Source: Candidatus Nitrosopumilus sp.
GTDB taxonomy: Archaea > Thermoproteota > Nitrososphaeria > Nitrososphaerales > Nitrosopumilaceae
Length of the DNA: 64,000 nucleotides
Direction of reading: 5' to 3'
Assembly: GCA_028343855.1 (NCBI GenBank)
Contig: JAOLZN010000001.1
Location: 91,559-155,558 of the forward strand
Both the position numbers and the translations under genes were made by a program. Below the pieces are notes generated by a model. That model did no database searches, was not told where the DNA came from, and saw only the letters and a program-made list of their open reading frames with translations. Positions 28,451 through 38,854 of this stretch are shown here, one piece after another (position 1 is the stretch's first letter; each line of letters opens with the position of its first letter).

Positions 28451-28690
28451 TTATCCTTGTCCTTCAATTCCCATTAATGTTAATGTTGAACGAATTTTTA
28501 CAATTTTTCTAATTTTCCATGTAATTGTTTCACGTAATTTTTCAACCAATTCTGCTTGAACTTTTGCTAGAATATCATAAGCACCAAATGTGCCATGAAC
28601 TTCTATAACTCCTTCAATTGATTTTAGTTCAGAAATTACAAATTCTTCAGAACCAAGATCACAGTTTATGAGAACATATGCTGTGGACAA
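28451..28690 (-). CDS. stand-alone RAM domain protein
   Basis: AYVLINCDLGSEEFVISELKSIEGVIEVHGTFGAYDILAKVQ. Confidence 0.8.
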   Translation of the reverse strand: MSTAYVLINCDLGSEEFVISELKSIEGVIEVHGTFGAYDILAKVQAELVEKLRETITWKIRKIVKIRSTLTLMGIEGQG

Positions 28691-28825
28691 TTAAATTTTA
28701 ACTCCTAACATGACCAAATTAGCATTTTAAGATATTTAACTTATTGTCCTTTTTAATTAAAAAATTATCATACTATTTGATATTTTTGTAATATTTATTT
28801 AAATTTATACAATATTTTTAAATAT

Positions 28826-29290
28826 TTGTTTAGCCAAAATATATCCAATATGGACGATAAAGATATTGAGATTTTGAAACATCTTTCCATAGATGGCAGA
28901 CAATCTGCAAGACAATTGTCTCATAGGTTGGGGGTATCTACAGTAACAATTTTGTCTAGAATAAAAAAATTAGAAGAGAAAAATATTATCCAAGGGTATT
29001 CTGTTCGTCTTAATCATGAATTACTTGGATTTGAAATTACTGCAATAATTGAAATTAAAACTAACAAAGGTAAGATGTTGGACATTGAAAATGAAATTGC
29101 AAAATTTGATAGTACAATAGCTGTTTATGATATTACTGGTGATGCCGACATGGTAATTATTGCAAAATTTAAAACTCGTGAACTTTTGAGTGATTTTGTA
29201 AAAAAAGTATCTGCCATACCTAATGTAGAAAATACGTTAACACATCTTGTATTAAATACAATAAAAGAAGACAATAGATTAATTGAATAA
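28826..29290 (+). CDS. Lrp/AsnC family transcriptional regulator (HTH + RAM)
   Basis: DIEILKHLSIDGRQSARQLSHRLGVSTVTILSRIKKLEEKNIIQGY. Confidence 0.92.
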   Translation: MFSQNISNMDDKDIEILKHLSIDGRQSARQLSHRLGVSTVTILSRIKKLEEKNIIQGYSVRLNHELLGFEITAIIEIKTNKGKMLDIENEIAKFDSTIAVYDITGDADMVIIAKFKTRELLSDFVKKVSAIPNVENTLTHLVLNTIKEDNRLIE

Positions 29291-29324
29291 TTTTTTAGTT
29301 AATTTTTTTAAAATTAAAATATTT

Positions 29325-30593
29325 TTAGACTTTTTGAATTTTTGCCCCTAGTCTATTCATTTCTTCTATAAAGTTTGGATATGACACCTCTACTGATTTT
29401 GAATCTGTTACAGTACAATTTCCAATGTATGTTCCAGCTATACAAAATGTCATGAATAATCTATGATCATTTTCTGAATCTAATTCTGCTCCCATAACAC
29501 GTCCTGATGATTCTAAAATCAATCCGTCTTCTTTTTCTTGAACATTAATGCCTATTTTTGGTAACTCCCTTGCAAGAATTGCAATTCTATCTGTTTCTTT
29601 TAGTCTTGCATGTTTTACATTAACAATTTCTATTGGTTTTGATGAAATTAATGATAATATTGAAAGTGGAGGTAAGAGGTCTGGCGAATTTCTTAAATCA
29701 AATACTCCTCCCTTTAATTTTTCAGGTGATTTAATCTTTATTTCGTTTTCATTAATTGTCACTGAAACTCCTAATTGTTCTAGAAAATCAATGAATGCTT
29801 CATCTCCTTGAGGTAAATTCCCCATGCTTCCTTTGATTGTAATATCCTCTCCATTTAGAACTGTAAATGATAGAAGTAATGCCAAGCTTGAGAAATCTAT
29901 TGGCACTGTAAATGTTGTATTTTTATAAATCTGTGGTGTGATATTGTATTTTTTATACGGAATTAATGTTTGAACTGAAACTCCAAATTTTCTCATTGTT
30001 GCTATTGTTGCATCCAAATATGGTTTTGAAACTAGATCTCCTTCAATTTTTAAATTAATTCCATTTTGTGTTAGGGGTGCACTAATCAATAATGATGATA
30101 TGAATTGACTAGATAGATTTCCTGGAATTGATATGTCTCCGCCTAGCACTTTTCCTTTGATTGTAACTGGTGGCTTTCCACACATTGAAGTACATTTTGC
30201 TCCAATACTTGATAATGCATCAAGCAAAGGTTGCATTGGTCTTTTTTGAATACTTTCATCACCTGTTAGAGTAATTTCTTCTGAAAATAAACTGGCAATT
30301 CCAATTGCAATTCTGATTGTCGTTCCCGAGTTTTCAGTATTGATTTGTGGAACTTTAGTTCCAATTTTTATTGATTCTTTTACAGTTATTGATGTATTAT
30401 TTACTTCTATTATGGCCCCAAATTTTCTACATGCTTCAATAGTTGCCTTTGTGTCTGCTGAAAGTAATATGTTTTCTACTTTACTGTTATTGCCTGCAAG
30501 TGATGCTAAAAAAATTCCTCTATGTGTGTAGCTTTTGTTTGAGGGACAATTCACTTCCCCTGTGATTTTTGCTTTTTCTATTTTACAGTTCAT
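29325..30593 (-). CDS. aroA: 3-phosphoshikimate 1-carboxyvinyltransferase (EPSP synthase)
   Basis: CPSNKSYTHRGIFLASLAG, ENSGTTIRIA, RLKETDRI, DHRLFM. Confidence 0.96.
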   Translation of the reverse strand: MNCKIEKAKITGEVNCPSNKSYTHRGIFLASLAGNNSKVENILLSADTKATIEACRKFGAIIEVNNTSITVKESIKIGTKVPQINTENSGTTIRIAIGIASLFSEEITLTGDESIQKRPMQPLLDALSSIGAKCTSMCGKPPVTIKGKVLGGDISIPGNLSSQFISSLLISAPLTQNGINLKIEGDLVSKPYLDATIATMRKFGVSVQTLIPYKKYNITPQIYKNTTFTVPIDFSSLALLLSFTVLNGEDITIKGSMGNLPQGDEAFIDFLEQLGVSVTINENEIKIKSPEKLKGGVFDLRNSPDLLPPLSILSLISSKPIEIVNVKHARLKETDRIAILARELPKIGINVQEKEDGLILESSGRVMGAELDSENDHRLFMTFCIAGTYIGNCTVTDSKSVEVSYPNFIEEMNRLGAKIQKV

Positions 30594-31437
30594 TTACTTC
30601 TGCCTTTTTATTATTTATTTTTGAAATTATTATTCTTCCTTCTAGTTCTGCAAATACTTTTTTTACGCTAGTTTCATTTTCTTTTTTCACAATTGCTGCA
30701 ATTGAAGGACCATTTCCTGAAACTGATGCACCTAATGCACCTTTTTCAATTAAGTCTACGATAATTTTAGGATCAGAATTTAAAATTGATGAAGTTGCTA
30801 ATCCGTTAATTGTCATGGCTTCCCAATATTTTTTACTTTCTGCTAATTTCCATGCATTATTGAACATTGCAGATAATATTTTCAGTTTCTTTAAATTTCC
30901 TCTTTTTCTATTTTTTGGAATGAATATTACTGCAATTAAATTTGATGGTGCTTTTTCAAAATATGTTCTATTTCTTTTTCCATTATCTGTAACATTAAAT
31001 CCTCCATAATAACAAGAACATGCATCATCATATGCTCCAGTAATACTGACTTTAGTTTCTATTGATGCATCTATTCCAGCCAGTAGAATTTGTTTATCTG
31101 TTAACTTTGGTTTGAATATTTTTGCACATGCTAATGCAACTACTGATGAAATTGCACTTGAACTCTTTAACCCATACCCTGTTGGGATTTCTGAAGTTAA
31201 TGTAATTACAATTTTATTTTTTTCTAGATCCTTTTTTGATACGATTTTTTCTATTGTTTTATTGATTAATCTTGAACTAAGACTTTTGTTCTCAGATTGA
31301 ATGACAATTCCTTTACCTTCAGATGTTTCCACAATTGCTTCAACTTTTAATGAAATTCCTAATGTCGCTCCTTTTTTATTTGCAATTGCACTAACTAATG
31401 AAACTGCTCCGTGGACAGTAGCTTTTACTTTTGCCAT
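30583..31437 (-). CDS. aroK: archaeal GHMP-type shikimate kinase
   Basis: PTGYGLKSSSAISSVVALA, GASVSGNGPSIAAIV; within aro operon. Confidence 0.93.
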   Translation of the reverse strand: MAKVKATVHGAVSLVSAIANKKGATLGISLKVEAIVETSEGKGIVIQSENKSLSSRLINKTIEKIVSKKDLEKNKIVITLTSEIPTGYGLKSSSAISSVVALACAKIFKPKLTDKQILLAGIDASIETKVSITGAYDDACSCYYGGFNVTDNGKRNRTYFEKAPSNLIAVIFIPKNRKRGNLKKLKILSAMFNNAWKLAESKKYWEAMTINGLATSSILNSDPKIIVDLIEKGALGASVSGNGPSIAAIVKKENETSVKKVFAELEGRIIISKINNKKAEVNEL

Positions 31438-32258
31438 TAAAATCCTCCCAACAGTGCTTTTTTCATTGCATTATAAGGTGCTTTCATCTCATGCCAAATT
31501 TCAAAAGCTCTAATTGCTTGGCCTAGTAGCATTTCATATCCGTAAATCACTTCTAATTTTTTATCTTTTGCCTTTTTTATAAAATCTGTATTCATTGGTG
31601 CATATACGATATCGTAAATTATTGTTCCTTGAGAAATTTTTTCAAATGTAATTGGACTAGATTCATTTTTTAATCCTATTGAGGTAGAATTAATTATCAT
31701 GTCATAGTTTTCGATATTTTCATCTGTTTCTATAATTTTTTTTGTATTTGCTTTTAGCCCAATTTTTGTTGCAAATTCTGATAACTTTATTGCTTTTTCT
31801 ATTGTTCTATTTGCGATGTCTACTCTTTCAGCTTTTTCTTTGGCCATTCCTGCAATAATTGCTCTGGCAGCTCCTCCTGCACCAATTAACAATATTTTCT
31901 TTCCTTTAATTTGAATATCTCTTTTTTTTAATGGTTCTAAAAAACCATCCATGTCTGTATTGTATCCTTTTAGAACTCCTTCATTATTTACAACTGTATT
32001 TACTGCACCAATTATACTGCATGACTCATCCATTTTATCTAGATATTTCATCATCTCTATTTTATGAGGTATGGTGACATTAAATCCAGTAATTTTTATT
32101 TTTTTAAGTCCTTCAATGCCACTTTCCAATTCTCCTTTTGGAATCCTATATCCAATATATGATGAGTCTAAATTTAATTCTCTAAATGCTGCACTGTGTA
32201 TATTTGGAGATAAGGAGTGATCAATTGGATCCCCGATTACTGCAAAACTTTTTGCCAT
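31437..32258 (-). CDS. aroE: shikimate dehydrogenase
   Basis: AVIGDPIDHSLSPNIHSAAF, NVTIPHK, YNTDMDGF, GAGGAARAI. Confidence 0.96.
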   Translation of the reverse strand: MAKSFAVIGDPIDHSLSPNIHSAAFRELNLDSSYIGYRIPKGELESGIEGLKKIKITGFNVTIPHKIEMMKYLDKMDESCSIIGAVNTVVNNEGVLKGYNTDMDGFLEPLKKRDIQIKGKKILLIGAGGAARAIIAGMAKEKAERVDIANRTIEKAIKLSEFATKIGLKANTKKIIETDENIENYDMIINSTSIGLKNESSPITFEKISQGTIIYDIVYAPMNTDFIKKAKDKKLEVIYGYEMLLGQAIRAFEIWHEMKAPYNAMKKALLGGF

Positions 32259-32301
32259 ATTCTTTTTTTGAGTAATATGATTGATTTAAACTCTCAATTT
32301 T

Positions 32302-32979
32302 TTATTTACTTGTTTTTAGATTAATTATTTTATTAACTTCGTCAACACTAAACTGGCCCGGGGCAACTGCTTTTCCTAGTGAGACGTATGTGTATGGACT
32401 ACCAAGATATAGGCACAAAATTCTTGATATTCTACCTGCATCTCCCATTGCAAATGAAATCAGATTACTTTTGCCTTTTTTATTGTATAGTTCTAACATT
32501 CTAGTTGCATCTTCTGTTGATTTTGCAGTACTAACAATTTTAACATTGGATGAGAATTTACTCATTTGCTTAATTTGATTTTTTAATACTGTTGAATTTG
32601 GTGTTTTTTTAAAATCATGCCAAGAAACTAATAATTTTGTTTTTGTTGATTTAAGATATTTTGCTAATTCTTTATTTTTCTTTAATGTATTATATTCTAT
32701 ATCTAATAAAAATGGATTATATTCTGCAATTAGTTTTATGATTGACACTCTTTCTTTTTCATTCCCTTCAAATTTTCCTCCTTCTGTTTTTGGTCTTAAT
32801 GTGTAAATAATTTTGTTTAAATCTTTTTTAAGAATTTCTAAGGCACTTGGAACTTGCTCCATTTTTAAAAAATCTAATCTAACTTCTACGTAATCTGATT
32901 TTTTTAATGCATCTTTTAATTTAATTCTGATTTTTTTTGGTGAATTTTCTGCAATTGATACACAAGTTTTGTATTTCAT
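32302..32979 (-). CDS. aroD: 3-dehydroquinate dehydratase (type I)
   Basis: VEVRLDFLK, LVSWHDFKKTP, VKIVSTAKS, GQFSVDE. Confidence 0.93.
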   Translation of the reverse strand: MKYKTCVSIAENSPKKIRIKLKDALKKSDYVEVRLDFLKMEQVPSALEILKKDLNKIIYTLRPKTEGGKFEGNEKERVSIIKLIAEYNPFLLDIEYNTLKKNKELAKYLKSTKTKLLVSWHDFKKTPNSTVLKNQIKQMSKFSSNVKIVSTAKSTEDATRMLELYNKKGKSNLISFAMGDAGRISRILCLYLGSPYTYVSLGKAVAPGQFSVDEVNKIINLKTSK

Positions 32980-34040
32980 TATTTTTCTAATATGTATTCG
33001 TCTGAAACTTCCATTCCAAAATGTCTACCTGTAGCAGGTTTTGCATGTGCCATAACTATATCTCCTTTTTTTAGATGTGTTACTGATACTAACTGGCCAT
33101 TTGGTTTGACAAATCTAATAGTTTCTGCATCTTGTGCAATTATTCCTCCAATTTCTTTTCCTACAGATGCTTTAATCATTAACATTGGTCTTCTTTCTAT
33201 TTTTGATCTTCCTACTGTTGCTCTTCTTGCTTTACCTTTAGAATTTAGAATTAGTACTTCTGAACCTGTTTCTACTTCTGATAGATAATTTGTTGTTCCA
33301 TCTGGTGATAATGTGTAACAATGAACTGCTCCTGCATTAACTCTAAATGGTCTTGGTGATGTAAATGAAGAACCTACTGATTCGTTATGAACTAAAAATA
33401 AGAAATTAGATCTACTTCCAATTAACATTCCTTCACCTTTGTGTAACATTGATGCTGTATCTACGCATACTCGTTCACCATCTCCTACCTCTTTAATTTC
33501 AAGTATTTTGGCTGGTTTCATATCAAAACTTCTAGTTCCCAAGTATACCATTGCTTCTCTTACTTCGTTAATTGATGATGTGCTGAAAATTACTCCATCT
33601 ACACCTACTTCTAAAATTGAAAACATTTTTCTTACTTCTTCAGGCGTTCTAGCAATTGCAAAAATTTTGGTATTTATTTTATGTAATTTGGCAATAATGT
33701 TTTCTAATGGGATGATTTTCCAATCCTTCACTTCTATTATTACGAAATCTAATCCTTTTTTTGAAATGGATAGAACATTTTCTATATCTGAATTTGATAA
33801 AACTTCAAATTTTATTCCAACTTTCTTTCCTTTCGGTTTTGTTGAATTCTCTTTTTCTAGTACTACATAATCTGAAGAATTTGATGTTGATACTGTTTTT
33901 AATTTTGTTTTTTTCTTACCTAATTTCTTTGGATCTAAGTATATTGTTTTAATCCCTTCTTCTTCTAATTGTGGTAAAAATTTTGTTAGTTGCGCCTGAT
34001 TTACTTTTGGTAAAATTATTAATTCTCTTGTTTTACTCAA
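32979..34040 (-). CDS. aroB': 3-dehydroquinate synthase II
   Basis: VRVNAGAVHCYTL, GRSKIERRPMLMI, adjacent to ADH synthase. Confidence 0.93.
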   Translation of the reverse strand: MSKTRELIILPKVNQAQLTKFLPQLEEEGIKTIYLDPKKLGKKKTKLKTVSTSNSSDYVVLEKENSTKPKGKKVGIKFEVLSNSDIENVLSISKKGLDFVIIEVKDWKIIPLENIIAKLHKINTKIFAIARTPEEVRKMFSILEVGVDGVIFSTSSINEVREAMVYLGTRSFDMKPAKILEIKEVGDGERVCVDTASMLHKGEGMLIGSRSNFLFLVHNESVGSSFTSPRPFRVNAGAVHCYTLSPDGTTNYLSEVETGSEVLILNSKGKARRATVGRSKIERRPMLMIKASVGKEIGGIIAQDAETIRFVKPNGQLVSVTHLKKGDIVMAHAKPATGRHFGMEVSDEYILEK

Positions 34041-34875
34041 TTCTTTTCATTGCTTCCTTTGCAGTTCCTTTTTTGAAAATTACTTCTGCTAATGCTTCGA
34101 CCATTTTTTCTGGTGATTTGTGTGCAAAAATATTTCTTCCATATGTTACTCCTTTAGCTCCTGCAGTAATTGCATCCTCTGTCATTTGAAGAATATCCAA
34201 ATCTGTTTTTGCTTTAGGTCCGCCTGCAATGACAATGGGTACTGGTGTACTTTTTACAATCTTTGAAAATGAATCTATGTCTCCTGTGTAAAGTGTTTTA
34301 ACAATATCTGCTCCACACTCTGCACCTATTCTTGCAACATGTCCAACTATTTCAGGATCATGTGGATTTGGCACATTCTCTCCTCTTGGATACATCATTG
34401 CTAAAAGTGGCATTCCCCATCTATGACATTGATCTGCTGTCATTCCAAGTTGTTCTAACATTTCAGGTTCCTCTTTACCTCCAATATTGATATGAAGTGA
34501 AACTCCGTCAGCTCCTAATGCAACTGCTTCTTTGACAGTACCTGTAAGCATTTTACGATTTGGTGATAATGATAATGCAGTACTGCTTGAAAAATGTACT
34601 AAAGTTCCAATTTTTGGTGGTTTAGGTAATGATTTGAGAATTCCCTTATTGATAATTACACTAGTGAGTCCGTGTCCTTCACATTTGTAAATTGTAGATG
34701 CTGGGTCTTCAAGACCTTCAATAGGTCCATTTGAAATTCCATGATCCATTGGGATACAAAGCATTTTGCCTTTTCTCATAATTCGATTTAATCTAATTTC
34801 ATTTGCTGATACCATGTTTTGTTTTGTTCTTTCACCCCTATTAAAAATAACGTGCATTTTTGTGCTCAAATTCAT
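34033..34875 (-). CDS. aroA': 2-amino-3,7-dideoxy-D-threo-hept-6-ulosonate (ADH) synthase
   Basis: [36 protein letters not shown] class I-like. Confidence 0.93.
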   Translation of the reverse strand: MNLSTKMHVIFNRGERTKQNMVSANEIRLNRIMRKGKMLCIPMDHGISNGPIEGLEDPASTIYKCEGHGLTSVIINKGILKSLPKPPKIGTLVHFSSSTALSLSPNRKMLTGTVKEAVALGADGVSLHINIGGKEEPEMLEQLGMTADQCHRWGMPLLAMMYPRGENVPNPHDPEIVGHVARIGAECGADIVKTLYTGDIDSFSKIVKSTPVPIVIAGGPKAKTDLDILQMTEDAITAGAKGVTYGRNIFAHKSPEKMVEALAEVIFKKGTAKEAMKRIE

Positions 34876-34960
34876 TTAAAATTAAACATGACTTCTTTCA
34901 TTATTTTTAATCTCACTTTCTATCAAGGAATAAATAGAAATTCTAAGGGATTAATGATAC

Positions 34961-36079
34961 TTGAGTCAGACTACTGAACAGATACAAAAAAGTGATATTA
35001 AAGATATTTTAGAAAATTCTCTTAAAGGTAATAGACCTGGACCTGAGGATATTTTGAGACTTCTGGAATCTGATGATGTTCATTTAATGGGATTAGTTTC
35101 TGGTAATTTAACAAAAAAGCAATTTGGAAATAAAGCATCTTTTGTAAATAATATAATTTTGAATTATACTAATGTCTGCATAACTGATTGTAAATTCTGT
35201 GCATTTTATAGATCACCTGGTGCTGAAGATTCTTACACTTTATCTCTTGATGAAATTGAAACTCGTGTAAAGACTTCTTATGATATGTTTAAGATTCGTC
35301 AGGTTTTGATTCAAGGTGGACATAATCCAAGTCTAAAAATTGAATATTATGAGGATGCGTTCAAAATGATTCGTGAAAAATTTCCAACTGTTGGTGTGCA
35401 TGGATTATCTACATCAGAAATTGATATGATTGCCAGAGTTGAAAAATCATCTACAAAAGAAATTCTGTCTAGATTAAAAGATGCAGGTTTACAATCTATT
35501 CCTGGTGCAGGTGCTGAAATTTTGACTGATTCCGTTAAAGAAATTATTAGTCCTAAAAAAATTTCTAGTGCTGATTGGATTAGGATAATGGATGAAGCAC
35601 ATTCTGTAGGAATTCCTGGTTCTGCAACAATGATGTATGGTAGTGTTGAAAATAATAATGATATTGTGGAACACTTTTCAAAAATTGTAAAATTACAAGA
35701 AAAGACTAATGGGTTTATGGCTTTCATTCCTTGGAACTTTGAACCAAATAATACTTTGATGCAAGATGAGGGTATTGTTGACTATGGTACTGGAGGAATT
35801 CAACTTTTGAAAATGATCGCAATTTCCAGATTGGTTTTAGATGGATTAATTCCACATATTCAATCTTCTTGGTTGACTAATGGAGTCGGTATGGCACAAC
35901 TTGCCCTGCAATATGGTGCTGATGATTTTGGTGGCACTCTAATTGGTGAGGAAGTTGTATCTTGTACTGGTGCTCGTTCTACTGAATTAACTGATAAAAT
36001 CATTGTTGATGCTATTCATCAAATTGGTTATCAAGTTGAAGAAAGAGATAATTTCTATAATCCTATTCGTACCTTATAG
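34961..36079 (+). CDS. radical SAM protein of the MqnC/CofH family
   Basis: NVCITDCKFCAFYR (CxxxCxxC), IPGAGAEILTDSVKEIISPKK. Confidence 0.85.
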   Translation: MSQTTEQIQKSDIKDILENSLKGNRPGPEDILRLLESDDVHLMGLVSGNLTKKQFGNKASFVNNIILNYTNVCITDCKFCAFYRSPGAEDSYTLSLDEIETRVKTSYDMFKIRQVLIQGGHNPSLKIEYYEDAFKMIREKFPTVGVHGLSTSEIDMIARVEKSSTKEILSRLKDAGLQSIPGAGAEILTDSVKEIISPKKISSADWIRIMDEAHSVGIPGSATMMYGSVENNNDIVEHFSKIVKLQEKTNGFMAFIPWNFEPNNTLMQDEGIVDYGTGGIQLLKMIAISRLVLDGLIPHIQSSWLTNGVGMAQLALQYGADDFGGTLIGEEVVSCTGARSTELTDKIIVDAIHQIGYQVEERDNFYNPIRTL

Positions 36080-37522
36080 TCCGTAATCTGACCATTTAGA
36101 ATCTACAAGATTCTTTGTTTTTTCATCAACTTGTACTTGTTGTTGAATTTCTCTCATGTATCCTTCCTCTCTTGTTTTTTGTGTTGCATCGATTCCCATT
36201 TTAGAACCTAGATTGACTAGTGGTGATGCTGGATCTAAAGTATCTGTTGGGGTATTGTTGATTATTATGGTGTCTCTTGCAGCATCAGATCTTGTTGTGA
36301 TTGCCCAAATTACATCATCCATATCATGAACGTTGATATCTTCATCCACAACAACAAACATTTTGGTAAGTGATAGTTGTCCCATTCCCCATAAACCCAT
36401 CATAACTTTTTTTGCTTGACCTGGATATCTTTTTTTAATTGAAATTACTGCAAAACCTTGAAACCATCCTGCTGCTGGCATACTGAAATCCACTACTTCT
36501 GGATGGAACATTTGTACAAGTGGTAAAAATGAACGTTCGATAACTTTTCCAATGTATGCATCTTCTAAAATTGGTTTTCCAACAACTGTTGTTACATAAA
36601 CAGGATTTTTTCTTCTCATTATACCTGTTAGTGTGAATGTTGGATATGGTTCAACTGGTGTGTAATATCCTGTATGATCTCCAAATGGTCCTTCATCTCT
36701 AATGTCTTCTGGATCCACATATCCTTCCAAAACAATTTCAGCATTTGCTGGTACATCCAAGTCTATTGTTTTACATTTCACTGTCTTGATTCCTTCTTTT
36801 CTTGTAATTCCTGCAAATAGATATTTGTCTAATCCTTCTGGAACTGGAGCAATTGATGAAAATACTGTTGCAGGTTCTCCTCCAAAAATTATAGCTGTTG
36901 GAATTTTTTCTCCTCTATCTTTTGAAATATCTCCGTGATTTGCACCTCTCTTGTGTTTTTGCCAATGCATCGATGCATGTGTTTTATCTATAATTTGCAT
37001 TCTGTATACTCCTAGATTTCGAACTCCTGTTTCAGGATGTTTTGTTGCAATTAATCCTAATGTTATGAATCGTCCTGCATCATTGGGCCATGATTTTATT
37101 ATTGGTAAATCATCAAATGATGCATCTGTTGATGTAACTTCTGTAACTAATCCACTAGATTCTGATTTTGGAAACGATGCTGTCATTTTTGAAAGTTCTG
37201 GTAATTTCTTAATTTTATTTAGAAGTCCTGATGGCATATCCATTTTTGTCATATCTGTAATGCGATGACCTATCTCCGTGAAATCTGTCATCTCAAGTCC
37301 TATCTCAAGTCTTCTCATTGAACCAAATGCATTACCTAAAACTGGCATGTTGTGACCTTTTACATTTTCAAAAAGAACAGCTGGACCATTAGAATACATT
37401 TCTCTTCGTAAAATTTCAGCAATTTCTAAATCTGGGTCTACTTCTATTTTGACCCTTTTTAATTCACCTTGTTTTTCAAGTTCTTTGATAAACTCTTGAG
37501 TATCTTGAATTGGCACATTCAA
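36074..37522 (-). CDS. UbiD-family decarboxylase
   Basis: KRGANHGDISKDRG, GPFGDHTGYYTP, DVDEDINVHDMDDV. Confidence 0.93.
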   Translation of the reverse strand: MNVPIQDTQEFIKELEKQGELKRVKIEVDPDLEIAEILRREMYSNGPAVLFENVKGHNMPVLGNAFGSMRRLEIGLEMTDFTEIGHRITDMTKMDMPSGLLNKIKKLPELSKMTASFPKSESSGLVTEVTSTDASFDDLPIIKSWPNDAGRFITLGLIATKHPETGVRNLGVYRMQIIDKTHASMHWQKHKRGANHGDISKDRGEKIPTAIIFGGEPATVFSSIAPVPEGLDKYLFAGITRKEGIKTVKCKTIDLDVPANAEIVLEGYVDPEDIRDEGPFGDHTGYYTPVEPYPTFTLTGIMRRKNPVYVTTVVGKPILEDAYIGKVIERSFLPLVQMFHPEVVDFSMPAAGWFQGFAVISIKKRYPGQAKKVMMGLWGMGQLSLTKMFVVVDEDINVHDMDDVIWAITTRSDAARDTIIINNTPTDTLDPASPLVNLGSKMGIDATQKTREEGYMREIQQQVQVDEKTKNLVDSKWSDYGL

Positions 37523-37576
37523 ACTCTTCTTAAATCAGGTATAAGCTTAACTGGATTTTTTACACTTTATTACTAT

Positions 37577-37975
37577 CTACATTGGAGGTAGTTCTGTTTT
37601 TTTGTCATGACCGCCAGAACCAAATTTACAGTAGAAACATAATTCTGATTCCATGTATTTCAATTGCTCAATTTGAATTGCACCCAATTTCAGTGCAATT
37701 TTTGTCAAGATTCTATACTTTAGTGGCATTGCTGGAATTACTTCGTCTAGATATACTCTATAATGATCTGGACAAAACTTGAGTGTGACTTTGGATGGCT
37801 CTTTTCCTTTTTCATTTACTTGCTTTGTAAAATTGATCTGTTCTCTAATGTACTCATGTTTTGGACATGGACAATTTCTTCCGCCCGGATGTTTGTATGC
37901 TGGTGTATTTTTCCAGTCAAAGTCTGGATATTCTTTTTCAAAATCGTCCATACCAAAGATCATCTGATTGAACAT
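37577..37975 (-). CDS. hypothetical Cys-rich protein
   Basis: GRNCPCPKHEY, KFCPDHY, ELCFYCKFGSGGH. Confidence 0.6.
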   Translation of the reverse strand: MFNQMIFGMDDFEKEYPDFDWKNTPAYKHPGGRNCPCPKHEYIREQINFTKQVNEKGKEPSKVTLKFCPDHYRVYLDEVIPAMPLKYRILTKIALKLGAIQIEQLKYMESELCFYCKFGSGGHDKKTELPPM

Positions 37976-38047
37976 ATAAAATTGATCATACCTGTATACC
38001 TAGTTCAAACCAAATGTACATAAACCCCGAATTAGGCATCAAAATTA

Positions 38048-38773
38048 ATGGCAGCTGCTAAAAAGCAAACAAAAAAAGATCTTGAAGACAAGATTGCCGA
38101 ATTAGAAGCAAAATTAAATCAATTATCTGATCAGCTTACCAAAAAACCAGCAGAAACTAAACCTGCTGAGGTAAAACCAGCTGAGACAGCTAAACCAAAA
38201 CCAACTTTGCCAAAAGGTTCTACACCAAAACCGCAAGAAGCACCAAAACCAGCTGAGACAGCTAAACCAAAACCAACGCTTCCAAAAGGTTCTACACCAA
38301 AACCGCAAGAAGCACCAAAAGAGGTACCAAAACCAGCTGAGAAAGCAGCTCCAACAACTGTACAAGATGCATTAGAAAATGCATACATGAATGCAGCAAT
38401 GACTGATTTCCATCAGTACAGAGCAAAAGTTACTGGATACACACCAGCACCTAACAGATACTTTGTTAGAGGCACTGCTCCTGTAGGTAAAATTCCAACC
38501 AAAAACTGGAATGATCAAAAAGCAACAGTTACTGGTTACACACAACCATCAAACCAATACTTTGCAACAAGACCTAGACTTGCATACCATCCAGCAGAAA
38601 AGAGATTTGGAAGTTTCAGTGGTGTAGCTATGACCGTTGATGGCCTTAGTGTACAAACTAAACCAAAAGAAGCTCCTAAATTAACTCCAAAGGAAGCAGA
38701 AAAATTGGCAAAAGAATCCTATGCTGCAGAAATGAAAGCACAAGGAAAAGGTTCGTTACCAAAAGGTTTCTAA
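38048..38773 (+). CDS. LPKG-repeat protein, copy 1 (N-terminal coiled coil, PAETAKPKPTLPKG repeats, conserved central domain)
   Basis: ORF; paralog of 39494..40336. Confidence 0.85.
   Translation: MAAAKKQTKKDLEDKIAELEAKLNQLSDQLTKKPAETKPAEVKPAETAKPKPTLPKGSTPKPQEAPKPAETAKPKPTLPKGSTPKPQEAPKEVPKPAEKAAPTTVQDALENAYMNAAMTDFHQYRAKVTGYTPAPNRYFVRGTAPVGKIPTKNWNDQKATVTGYTQPSNQYFATRPRLAYHPAEKRFGSFSGVAMTVDGLSVQTKPKEAPKLTPKEAEKLAKESYAAEMKAQGKGSLPKGF
38177..38320 (+). repeat. 72-bp tandem duplication coding for PAETAKPKPTLPKGSTPKPQEAPK
   Basis: units 38177-38248 and 38249-38320; a further copy in the paralog. Confidence 0.9.
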
Positions 38774-38854
38774 TTCATAATACCCTTTATTTTCTATTTT
38801 TATTCTTCTTCAATTTCAGTTATGTTTTTTCTTAAGTTTATTATCTGATTTGAA

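Noticed and set aside
38123-38388. Trp/Cys/Phe-rich minus-strand ORFs, also 39451..39768
   Set aside because: Antisense reading of the PAETAKPKP repeats.
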